64,000 nt of DNA from Margaritifera margaritifera (Eukaryota > Mollusca > Bivalvia > Unionida > Margaritiferidae). The translations under genes and the position numbers were made by a program. Below, in pieces: positions 1 to 12,600 of the stretch. Where the stretch lies: the NCBI GenBank assembly GCA_029931535.1, contig JAQPZY010001660.1, positions 6,456,001 through 6,520,000 on the forward strand. The letters run 5' to 3'. Each line of letters begins with the position of its first letter. The stretch's first letter is position 1. The notes beneath the pieces are model-generated. The model saw nothing but the letters and a program-made list of their open reading frames with translations. It was not told the DNA's origin and did not search any database.

Positions 1-300
1 AAGGTCTTGTAATTTTAAATAGGTACTGACTGCACAATGTAACATATTTACCTGTAAGTTGTATGGAGTTACAAGGTCTTGTAACTCTAAATAGGTACTG
101 ACTGCACAATGTAACGTATTTACCTGTAAGTTGTATGGAATTACAAGGTCTTGTAACTCTAAATTGGTACTGACTGTATAATGTAACACATTTACATGTA
201 AGCTGGATGGATTTACAAGGTCTTGTAACTTTAATAGGTACCAATTGCATAATGTAACACATTTACCTGTAAGCTGCATGGAGTTACAAGGACTTATAAC
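1..300. repeat. 72-bp tandem array (4 copies plus part)
   Basis: The phrase aaggtcttgtaa recurs at 1, 73, 145 and 217, with a weaker copy at 288, giving a 72-bp period. Units differ by a few percent, with a more diverged last unit. The array runs off the left edge and lies about 120 bp downstream of the LRRC45 stop codon. Confidence 0.92.
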
Positions 301-417
301 TTTAAATGCCTTGAGGTGCATTACAAACACATAAATGAAATTCTGTTTTAAATGAATTTTTTGCTAAATACTTTGCTGTAATTTTCAGAAGAATGTACAT
401 AATTGTGACTCCAGTCC
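1..417 (-). other. LRRC45 3' UTR / downstream flank
   Basis: This is the sequence after the LRRC45 stop codon. No AATAAA was seen on the minus strand before the tandem array begins; the only near match is an ATTAAA at 230-235, inside one repeat copy. The 3' end of the transcript may therefore lie in the array or beyond the left edge. Confidence 0.5.
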
Positions 418-602
418 TCATCTGGTGGGCTGTGGGACTTTGCTGACATAATTCATTACTGCATTCTGTAGAACTTGTGCTCGTTGAAGTTCTTCTTCAC
501 GAACTCTGGACAGTTCATATTCCCGTGCTCGCAATTTCTCCTGAAGACTCAATATTTCTCTCTCCTTTGTTTCAATTGTGTCACGATATTTCATCAGTTG
601 TT
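418..602 (-). CDS. LRRC45: LRRC45 terminal coding exon and stop
   Basis: The coding part is 185 nt: 2 nt completing Glu, 60 codons, then TGA at 418-420. The acceptor sits behind a strong pyrimidine tract (ttttctctcttctcag|aac). It encodes [20 protein letters not shown] and [15 protein letters not shown], aligned to human REKLRLREAEIARIRDEEAQ and ASFLQNAVLAYVQAS. The product ends a few residues earlier than human LRRC45. Confidence 0.95.
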
Positions 603-3600
603 CTGAGAAGAGAGAAAATTAATGTTGGTCTGAAATTATCAGTGGCTACAGACTGCTTGCTTTTTTTTCTCCATTACATTTATTACAAACGAAAAGCAGA
701 GTTGATCTATTATTACAAATAGTAAATTTAACAAAAAAAAATACATTGGAACCTAAAAAATAAACTAGATGAAAATGGTGAGCAATTTGCTCAAATAAAT
801 ATATCCCCATCTCTCCTGCCCCGCACCCCTACCCCATGATGGAGATGAGTCTATAGTAAAAACAAGGGTATGATGGTTGTGAAAAAAATGTGAGTAAAAT
901 GACTGGTCAACATAGATATCTTTTGATGATAACCATAATCTTTACTAAGTTTCACAGCAATCCACTAAAACCTGCCACAGGGGTTGCATTTACAAAATTC
1001 TGTCATACACTGCATCCAGCTGTAAGTCAAAAAGGGCATTAATGCTTACAAAAATCCAAGAAGGATAAAGGTTTGTCTATATGTGCATCATTAAATGGTG
1101 ACCGTAATATGTAAAAAGTTTCACAGCAAACCATACATAATTGCTAGATAAGATGTATCCATGAGATGCTGTTTTACACTGCATTCAGCTGTAAAGGTAA
1201 TAACTCTGAAAATACTGTGGCAACAAAGTAATTTGTGGATATGTGCAACTTCAGGTCACAATCAAAATATTTCCAAAGTTTCATGGCAATCCATCAAAAC
1301 TGCAGGACTAGTTGTGCTAATGAGATTGTGATATACACTGCAGGAACAAAGTGATTTATTGACATGCACTTCTTCAGGTGATGACCATAATATTTACAAG
1401 TTTCATGGCAATCAATAAAAAAAGGGGATTAGTAGCACTAATGAGATTGTCATACACTGCATTAAGCTACAAGACAAAAAGGGTAATAACTCAAATGTGG
1501 TAGGAACAAAATGATTTGCAAATATGTACATTTTCAGGTGATGACCAAAATATTTACTAACTTTTATAGCAATCCATAAAAAACTGGGGGATTAGTTATG
1601 TTAACAAGACTGTGCATTGCTACAAGACAAAAAAGGGCAATAACTAGCAAATATTGTGGGAGCAATGAAGTTTGTCTACATGCACATCTTCAGGTGATGA
1701 TCATAATATTTACCACTTTCATGGAAATGTATCAAAAACTGCAGGACTACCTGCACTAATGAGATCATTCCACATAGAAGGAGAGACAGACGCAAGGATT
1801 ACTATATACCCCCCTCCTCTCTAAAATCTTAGTATGCACTGGATAGTTAAAGCATTCCAATGTGTGAGGTGTTCACTTTTTAGATGAGGCTACACTAGTG
1901 AATATAGTTATGATGGCATTCCTATATAATGTTCATAAGACACAGTAAAGTATTTATTAATTAAAACATTTTATGTAGTTTATTTAGAGGTTTTACTCTC
2001 TTGAACTGTGTGAGCTTGTATAAATGTCAAATTATTGGGAAACTTATACTATCAGCATACATAAATATATATAAAACTAGAAAAAACTTAAAATATATGA
2101 TTTTAAGATTTAGTATACTTTTATAAACCTTTATCCTGCTTAAAAGTATGACTCCATTAATAAAATCCTTTACCCTACATCCACACAAGTGACACATGCT
2201 ATTAGTAACAATCACCTGATGCCTTGCTGTCAGCTTCACTAAGTTTTTCTCTCAGCTCTTTCTGGACCAATCTCTCGGCTTCCTGTTTGTTCAGAGCTTG
2301 CTGAAGATCCAGTTTGACTTTTCCAACTTCAGCCAAAGTTATGTTGTTTTTCTCTGCAAGCTCCTGCAACAGGATAATTGGAAAACAATGTTATCTCAAA
2401 ATGTAAATCAAAAAGCTCTATGTTGAAAGTTACATTAGATAAATGTAAACCTGATTTGTGTTGTCATAGTTTTTTTTAATTTAAATTTTGACATTCTGCT
2501 ACTACAAGTGGCTGTAAGCAGAAGTAATAGGTAAAATCAGAATAAAGCTTTGCCGAAAACTGCCTGCTTGGACGTCATTTATGATACCATTAACACAAAG
2601 ATGTAACAAAATTTTGAAGTTACAAACAAACACTTCTGGGTTTTATTTTACCTTGATAAAGACTTTGCAGCATGTCATTTATGTACTGTATATCCTCGCG
2701 TATAAGCTGAGTCCCAATGCAAACAACATAGACCCTGATCTGCTGTTACATAATGTGCTGGCAGATCAGGGTCATTGTTGTTTGTTCTACTGATTAATCC
2801 TTACAAACTGCATAGACCCAGATCTGCCAGCGCATTATGCAATAGCAGATCTGGGTCTATGCAGTTTGCAGTTGGTATCGGCTTTTACGCGAGTATATAA
2901 GGTATGTATATGCCTTATTTTAATTAAAAAAAGCTGTTATTCAAAATACATAAAACTTGGTGCTAATAAAGAGATTATTATTTGCAGTATCTTCACCCCC
3001 TTTTTTCTTCTTCAGTTTCTTAAATTATACAGCAGCTCTGCCCTGACTGCAGCTATCGTTAGATGATTTTCCATTCTGTCTATTTAATTTCCATCATATG
3101 CACCCCCTATAGATGATTTGCCATTATCGCTATTCAATTTCCATCACATGCCACCCCCTATAGATAATTTGCCATTATGGCTATTCAACTGCCATCAGAT
3201 GCCACCCCATACTGAACTAGATTTGTGTTTGTAAAACATGTATGCTACACTGCAGACCAAAAGGTTTAAAAGTTTCAAAAAAGTATAAATATTCCTATAA
3301 TAATAATACAATGGTCTCCCTCTTATAAGGCCACCCATCTGCAGCAGGAAAGCGCCCTTATAAAAGGGGTGGCCTTTCAAGAAGGGGATCACACAGATAT
3401 GAGTAATAAATAATAAGTAAGAAAGGCCAAATTGATTTTTAAACACTTAATATTTTCATTTAAAAATCACATGTTATGGAATTAATGTGATAAAACTGAC
3501 ATTAATGTTATTTACAATAATTATTAATAACCATCAATCACAGTGCAAAACCATTTAAAAATCTTTTAAAACGGAATCATGGTATAAACATGACTGTAAC

Positions 3601-6600
3601 TATCATTCTCCATCGGAGTCAAGGTTACGATATCGTAGCTATCTCCTGTACATTCCATTTTCATACTGCAGCATAATGTATATCGATGTTTTATATGAAT
3701 CTTTCTGATTTAAAATTTCTCAGCACTGATCACAGGACCCTCCCTCTTTTTGTGTAATCTAACTACTTTCACTTTTCCTTATAAACTGATGACATTTTGT
3801 GCTGTTGGCAACAACTTATTCCTTCATTGACAACTAGACTACTTTCAACCTAAATTGTATCTATTACATTAAACTCCCGTGTCTACCTAGCTATTACATA
3901 AAATGCTCAGTGTTTACAAAGGAAGTGAGTTTGTCACATGATCAACTGGTTATAGTCTAGTACCCTTTCTAATACATCTTGCAATCTACAGAAGAGAAGC
4001 CATGATGGCTAACATACCATTTTTACTGTATGGTGACCAGATGTCATGCTGACTTGAGCTAAACAATACTGCACTTCTTAGCTGTTAGCTTTTGTCATCT
4101 TGATAATTACTGGTGGTAATAATAGCCTGTAATTATCAAGGTGACAAAACCTGACATCTAAGGAACACATAATTGGATTACTTATCTCTGTATGGATGAA
4201 AATAGGTACTTTATCAACATTTTGAACAGATGCCAATGTGTTGAAGTTAGAAATTAACAAATGTTCATGAAATTTCCATCTTTAAACCCCAATCTGTGTC
4301 CACTTGTGAGAGGTAAATTTGACACTTTTTGCACTAATATACTGGCCACGTTAGAGGGGTGGCTGTCCTCAAGAGATACTTTTGACTCCTTGGTGCCAAG
4401 GGATTCTGGCCATAAAAAGCAGGTGGCCACTGGTTGAGGGCCTGTTCAAGACGGAGACCACTGCAGCATGAAAATCTAATTAGGTTATCTACATATGCAT
4501 CAAACATGCATACCAAATTTCATTTGTCTGCAAGAAGCTGCCTGAAGAAAGTGGAGGCATTACCTCACATCTGCTGGGGTGGTCTAGTCACCCCCCAATC
4601 CTGACCAGTTTTGTTATCCTTGTAACTCACCACAGGCAAAAAAGTTCTGGTTGATGCATTGGTTCAAAAGATTGCCATATCTTATCGATATGTGGTTTAT
4701 ATACCCTCTAGTAGCTGGTGCAGCCACTTTTTGGTAATGTGTGCAGCTGGATGGCAGTAGCTTATGACATCACAAAGTTTTGTAGCCAGTGCATTTGGTT
4801 CCAATAATATTATCATTTGTTTACCTCAAGTGGTTTTTGCTAAATCATGCAAAAAGGTTTTCATAAAAAAAGTTAAAAAATAAGTAAAATATTAAAGGAT
4901 TGCTGGAATGTTCTGAAAATCTATTTCAGATCATCTACATATGCACAAAAAAACATGCTAGCCAAATTTGGTTCATCTACACTGGTTTTTGCCCAATATT
5001 GTTAACAAGGTTCTTGGGACAAACAGGATCAAATCAAGATGCCCCCAGAACAAGCCGTGGGGACATGAAAAATTCAATGTGTGTTTTCCAACCCCCACCC
5101 CCACTGCAAATGCTTCATCAGGATTCCTTCAACTACTTTATTTCAGAATAGAACTCTATGAGGCTAAATATTACATGCTAAAATCAACAAATTGTATTTT
5201 AGTCTTACATTAAAAAATTCCAGATTTTGTTTTTAACTACAAGACAACTCAACAATTTCTGTGATATGTTTAGAAAAGGATCAAGAATCAATGAACAAAC
5301 CTCATTGAGAGTGTTAATTCTACGTTTGAGTGACTCAACCTCCAGTGTAAGAGAGCTGTTTTTGGAGTTGAGCTCAGATACCAGGTTTTGATGTTGGATA
5401 TGATGGGATTCCATCTCATCCTTGGCAATCTGCATCATCCTCAGCTTCTCCTCCAACTGCTTCATCCTGTTCTCCTTCAAAACCAACATGTAAAAGGTTG
5501 AGTTAATATTCTAGCTCCAATTTCACTATACATCTAATTAAGATTTCTTGATATCTTTTTCATTGCTTTGTCTTTAGTAGAAAACTGTGCATGAATAAGA
5601 TGGTATTTTATAGAACAATCAATCACTGTTCTTTTTCATTTGGTTTTATCTGGCAGAAATAATGACACTGTGAAAAGTATTATAAGTCATGTCAATTAGG
5701 ATAAATATTTAGAATTTTTATGAAAAGGGGCCTGAAGACCCACAAAAGATGACAGTATGTGTCAACTCTCATTAGGATCCTGAATGGACATTTACAAGTG
5801 ATAGTTATCTTAAAGATAGAAGAAGGAACCTAGTGTCACTCGAAAGGAATTTTTTAAAAAAAGTCAAAAGTGAATGAGAAAATATATGTGATCATTGTTT
5901 TTGTTTTCATGATGTCAAACATACAAAATGATTTTTAGTAATCATGCAGAAAGAAAAGAATTCTCTAACACAGTGGCCTAAATACAAAACATAACAATAA
6001 ACATGGACAGACAGATGTAAAGATGGACAAGCCTAACAGGTAACACTACATGCTCCTTTCACATTCATGTGTGTATGTGTACATTTGTGTGTAATTAAAG
6101 ATGACAACTAGTTCTTATGAAAATAGAGTTGCTCCCGTCCAAAATTTTGATGAAGTTAGATTTACATTTAGGACTTAATGCTCTGGTTTAATATGTCCAG
6201 TGTGTTATAATTCATTTTTAATGAGATGCTCCTATTGTAATTTCCAAATAACACCAGTGTGTTATAATAAGTAGTTTTAATGGGATGCTCCTATTGTACT
6301 TTCCAAATAACACCAGTGTGTTATAATTCAGTTTTAATGAGATACTCCTATTGTAGTTTTCAAATAACACCAGTGTCTTATATTAAGTAGTTTTAATAGG
6401 ATGCTCCTTTTGTAGTTTCCAAATTACACCAGTGTGTTATAATAATAAGTAGTTTTAATGTGATGCACCTATTGTACTTTCCAAATAACACTGGTGTGTT
6501 AAAATACATAGTTTTAATGGGATGCTCCTATTGTACTTTCCAAATAACACCAGTGTGTTATAATAAGTTATTTTAATGGAATGCTCCTATTGCACTTTCC

Positions 6601-9600
6601 AATAACACCAGTGTGTTATAAGAAGTAGTTTTAATGGGATGTTCCTATTGTACTTTCCAAATAACAAAGTCTGAAATTCTTAGTTTAGTATGTTCTCAAA
6701 TCTGAGATGTTTTATGAAATGGATGCTAACTATTCCAAGAAAATTAATTATATTTAATAATTTTCCACATAACAAATGCAATAAGTTCTAACTGCAGGAA
6801 AATGATTATGATCAAAAAGGATGAATAACTGGCATCAAAGTTGCAAAGTCTTAGTTCACTAAGACTAGCAGACACTGCACAGTGGTCTATTTTACATATG
6901 TATTATAGTGTAAATTCCATAATGATCACCTTCACCTAACAGCCACCGTTCACACTGAGCTAGGATCAGATTTTCTTATCTGTCATTTCATTTTCCACAA
7001 TTGTTTACCATAATTTACCTCCTCAAATTTGACTTTCTGCTTGGTAATATTAATTTGTTCCTCAGCATGTAGTTTGTCTGTCATATTGGCTGTCTTCAAT
7101 CTGCTGATCTCTTCTTCCAACTCTAGCCGAGTCATCTCCAGTCGCTGGATTCTATCTCTTAGTGCTTTCTCAGTCTCTGCTGCCTCTTGTTTAATGAATA
7201 TTATCTGCAACAGAAAGGAGGCTTTTTTACTGCAGCTCTACACTATCATCAGACTACTACAAATGTCATCTGACTACTACAGATATCATCAGACTACCAC
7301 AAATGTCATCTGACTACTACATATATCATCAGACTACTAAATATGCTATCAGACTACTACAAATGTCATCAGACTGCAACAGATGTAATAAGACTATGAC
7401 AAATATCAGACTATTAAAATATGTCATCAGACTACTACAAATGTTGTCAGCCTACTACAGACATCATCAGATTACTACATGTTACCAGATCACCACAAAT
7501 GTCACTAGACTACTTCTAATGCCACCAGGCTGCTACATAGGTCTTCAGACGACTATACATACTACTACACATGTCATCAGACTACTACAAATATTATCAG
7601 ACCAATACAAATGTCATAAGACTACAACAAATGTCATCATACTACTAAAGATGTCATCAGACTACTAAATATGCCATCAGATTTCTACAAATGTCATCAG
7701 CCTATCACAGATGCCATCAGACTACTATATGTTATCAGACCACCACAAATGTCATCAGACAACAACAAATATCATCAAGCTGCTACACATGTCATCAGAC
7801 TACAGTAAAACATTGATTATCCAGATGCATCAGAGGACATAGATTTCATCCAGATAATCAGTCAACCAGATGATCTTTTTTGGTCAAAAAGTGGAACCAT
7901 GAATAGAAATAGCTTGATTAAATATGTCTCACTGTACATGTATTTGTATTTAAATAAATAATAATGTTTCATACACATTTTACATGTTAAAGAGCAGACA
8001 AAGTTAAAATGATACAAATTTTATTAAGATATTTTAATTAAATACTAAAATGCATTACCGAAGTGTACAGAAACCTCAAAGGCCTTGATCTAGGTAAACT
8101 GGGCTAACATGGATTCTGTTCACACCCATGTCGGTAAGTGATAAATTTGCATCAGTTTTATATTTTACCTTGTTGTACTTAATGTTTACATTTATTTGGA
8201 AGGGATTATCTTCCTAAAGTTTTTGTGCAATTCTTAATTTTTACATTTTTCAAACTTTACCTTTAGTTGACACCATATAGCCACTATTTGGCTGAGGTGC
8301 CATAAAACACTACTACTTACATTCATACATATATACATACATATATGCATACATACATATATGCTACCATACATCACTTGTTAAATCACCATTATTCATT
8401 TATCGATAGTTAATTACGTAGGTGTGGACTACAGAATGCCTTTGATCAGACCGTTATGAGTCTTTAAACATGCTTGATGAGCTTGGAATTTCTGTATGAC
8501 AAATTACAGTGGCACTCAGTGATAGTTGGGTATAAGAATAAATTTTCTCTCTTTGTATCTCCCTCTCTCCCTCCCTCTCTCCTAATTACATTTATTTTTA
8601 ATTTAAGAAGATAATTTAGTTTTTCATAATATCACTGTAATTATAATTGTATGCAATTACATAAGAGTGTGATTGTTTCTGATTTCTTTTACTCTGTTCT
8701 ATGTTGGAGTTGGCAAATTATAAGTTTTGTTTATAGATACATGCAATCTATAATGAGTAGATATTTGAGGAGACACAGTAGTAGTCTATGAGCGAATAGT
8801 CTAGATAATCAGTGTTTGTATAACTGACACTTTACTGTACTACAAATGCCATCAGGCTACTACCAAATTCATCAGATTACTACAGATGTCATCAAAATAT
8901 TACAAATTTCATGAGACTACTAAAAATGTCATCAGACTAAAACTTTCATCAGACTGCTACAAATACTATCAGACTACTACAAATGCCATAAGATAACTAC
9001 AAATGTCATGAGACTACTACAAATGCTATCAGACTACTACAAATGCTATCGGACTAATACAAATACAATCAGACTACTACAAATGCTATCAGACTACTAC
9101 AAATGCTATCAGACTACTACAAATACAATCAGACTACTACAAATGCCATCAGACTACTACAAATGTTTTCAGACTACTACAAATGCTAACAGACTACTAA
9201 AAATGTCATCAGACTACCCAGATTTCATGATCATCACACCACTACAAATGTCGTCATACTATTACAAGATGCAATTACTCAAAGTGGAAGCCATACAAAA
9301 GATATGTAGTAAGCCTACTTGCCTAATTGGAAAGCTCCGTGTGTGTGGACTACACTGTGTAGAGAAGGTTTAACTTATAAAAATCTAAAACATATACATT
9401 CAGTCTGATAGTTATTGAGTGACTGTGCTGGCAATGCTTTCATATGTTCAACAAGCATATTCAGTGAATTTGTGTCTCCTGCCTATTGTGTTGATGTCAA
9501 CAAAAGTATACAATGAAATCTGGCTGTGACCCTTGCGACAGAGCTGTAGAGTTATTAAGCAGACATTGAAAGTTTCATGTCTATCTCAAAGGGTATTAAA

Positions 9601-12600
9601 GTAAATGTGCAAAAATGGTGAGTAAACTGATCAGTGACCTTGACCTTGAAGACAACACTTTGACTGTGATACACAAAATACCATCAAATGGAGAAACATA
9701 AGTGTACCATGGTTCACCCCTGAACTTCAAACAGCTTTTAAAATATAAAGCAGAAACAAAAGCAACCATGAAATATATACATCTAACAAAGACGAAATGC
9801 AGCATATCTTGTAGTGACAATATACAAGTATACCAAATTTCATTTATTTATCTTAAACGGCTCATAAACTATAGTATAGAAGGGCAAATGTTACTGAAGC
9901 CTAAAATACTGACCTGTGACCTTGACCTTGAAGATAGGACCCCAATATGGGTCATGATGAAATATACCAAGTTTATCACTTAATCTCAAATGACTCTAAT
10001 GTTATAGAATAGAAAGGAAGTATAAAGAAAAACTGAAAATAATGACTCATGACCTTGACCTTGAAGATAGGATCAATGTGGTATATGACACACCTGCTAA
10101 TGACAATGTATCAGTATGTCAAGTTTCATTTCTTAATCTGCAACAGCTCTTAAGCTATAGAGAGCAGATGAAAATATGATGGAAAAATTAAAATACTGAC
10201 CCTTGACCTTGCTCTTGAAGATACAACACTTCCTAATGATAAGAAACAAATATACCAAGCTTCATTCCTTAAGCTGAAATAACTCAAAAGTTATAGAACC
10301 GAAAGAAAAGTGTAACAGAAAATATTAAGTAGTAACCTGTGATCTTGACCCTAAAGATAGGACCACCAATATAGAACACAACAGACCTTCAAATGATAAT
10401 ATATAAGTATACCAAGTTTCATGCCTTAATCTCTAACAGCTCTGAAGTTATAGACCAGAATGGAAAGTGTGACAGAAAATTAAAAATATTAAGCTGTGAC
10501 ATTACTCTTTAAGATATGATCTCCAATGTGGTATGCAACACACCTTCTAATGATAATGTACATGTATACCAAGTTTCATCCCTTGATCTCAAACAGTTCA
10601 AACATCATAGAGTGGAATGGAATGTGTGAGTCATGACAATGACCTTGACTTTGATGACATGACCCCCAATCTGGTTCCTAATACACCTTTTAATTATGAT
10701 GTGTAAGTATACCAAGTTTCAAATGGCTTGAAGGTTACAGAGCAAAATGTGGTACACAACACACCTCCTGATGATGATGGACAAGTATACCAATTTTCAT
10801 CCCTTAATCTCAACCAGCTTCAAAGTAAAGCAGAAATTAAAGTGTGATGGATGGATAGATGAATGAGGGATGGACAGATGGAAATGCAGATACTATGTCC
10901 CCAGCCTTTTTGTGAAAAGGTGGGGGACATTAAACAAAACAAGTATGTCATGGCCCTGTACCAAATTTAGTCACATTTGAATTGAGCCTGTCTTTCTTCT
11001 TAAGTCTCATATGACACTTCTATTCTTCATTTTGTCTACCTTTTTGGTCTACCATCCACTTTGCATTTAACATTCTTCATGCTTTATAAAAATTCTAGGC
11101 TAGTCAAGGCTAGAAGTAGATAATCTTTATTAAAGAAAGCCTACCTCCTTTAGCTTGAGTTGGTCTGCTTCTTGTAATGAGTTTTTTGTCCTTCCTCTCT
11201 CCTGTGACAGATGTTCTAAAAAGAAAAACACCCGTTTAATGATTTGTTTTAATTCTGAGTGTAACAAATAATTAACTAGAGATGGAACTCACTGCAACCA
11301 TCAACACATTTTATTTCTTATGAAAATGCAAGTTTTTATACCCTGTCGCATCAACACACCACCACCTTCCTGGACTGCATCCAGGATGTAAAATCTTCCT
11401 TGTAATATACTCATCCTCATGAAAGATCATGTCAAATATGATCATCCTCTTTCCATCAGCATAGATGGAGTTCAGGTTATAAGCACCCTCTTCTTTCCAG
11501 AATTCAAAAAGGAACATTTTTCATCGAATTATCATTCTGAAAAATCTAAAAAAATCTGACCAACATCCCAAAATGAGTTCAGACTAGAAGGAAACTGACT
11601 GATAAACACACAGACATGATTGATAGTAAAGGGAAGAATATAATGAAGCCATATTAACTTTTTATCCTTAAGATTGCATTTCTAAATGCAGAATTCAACT
11701 CCCCAGATGCTGACTTTAACACCTTTTGAGTATAATAAGAATTATCCAAACTCAAGAGGAAAAATAATAATGTTTGTTCATGTCACTGTCAAGTGCTTAC
11801 AACTTTGGTAAGAACCACTAACAGTAGGTTGTTGCTTGGAGTGATATACCATATAGAGGGTATAAGCACTATTAACAGCACAGGTGATAAGCACCATTAA
11901 CAGCACAGGTTGTTGCTTGGAGTGATGTACCATACAGAGGGTACTTTTATTGGAGATATTTGTGCAACTCTGCCATGTTAGTCTAAGTAAGATTGTGATA
12001 TGATCCCATGAAAATATATCATCTTACGTATTATAACCTTCCAAGATCTGTAATTGAAAAAATATAATTAGCATTGGGAGAGGGTATTTGTAGGCTTTGC
12101 CTGATGCACAATCCCAATCAAAATATGTAATAAATAAATCAAATAACTAGCCCAATTTAAAAGCTGAGTTCTTGGACACAATTAAACAATGTTACGTCCC
12201 TGAAAGATCTTGCTATATGGTACGAGATTTGGAAAACTGTAGAACCCAAAGACAATTACTCGACACATGCAGAGATGCTGCCAAGATTTTATCTACAAGG
12301 GGGATGTGTAAACAATTTCCAACCTGAAAAAAGACAGATGTTGGGACAAGCGCTACGAGAGCCCTATGGACGGTGCGACTTTTGTTGCGACAAGCACTTT
12401 AAGGGTTAACAGTTAAATAATTTTATTCTGCACATAGTACATTTTAATATGCGCAACTTTAAACTAATTTGTGGGAGATCTTGTGCATCACTGCTTTCCA
12501 AGTGCGCAAATTCATAAAAATTTTGCATGATTCGCACACTCGTGTGCCCTGGCAGCATCTCTGCACATGATGGGCCAGATACTTTATTATCATAAATTTA

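Noticed and set aside
477..722. 81-codon plus frame
   Set aside because: Shadow of the LRRC45 terminal exon running into its intron.
7029..7313. 94-codon plus frame opposite an LRRC45 exon
   Set aside because: It is the antisense shadow of the conserved exon 7019-7204. The minus strand has the homology and splice sites.
7303..9373. Two 121-codon plus frames rich in Tyr, Gln and Thr
   Set aside because: They run through the 20-bp minisatellite and are interrupted by the pogo-like element. Low-complexity artefacts.
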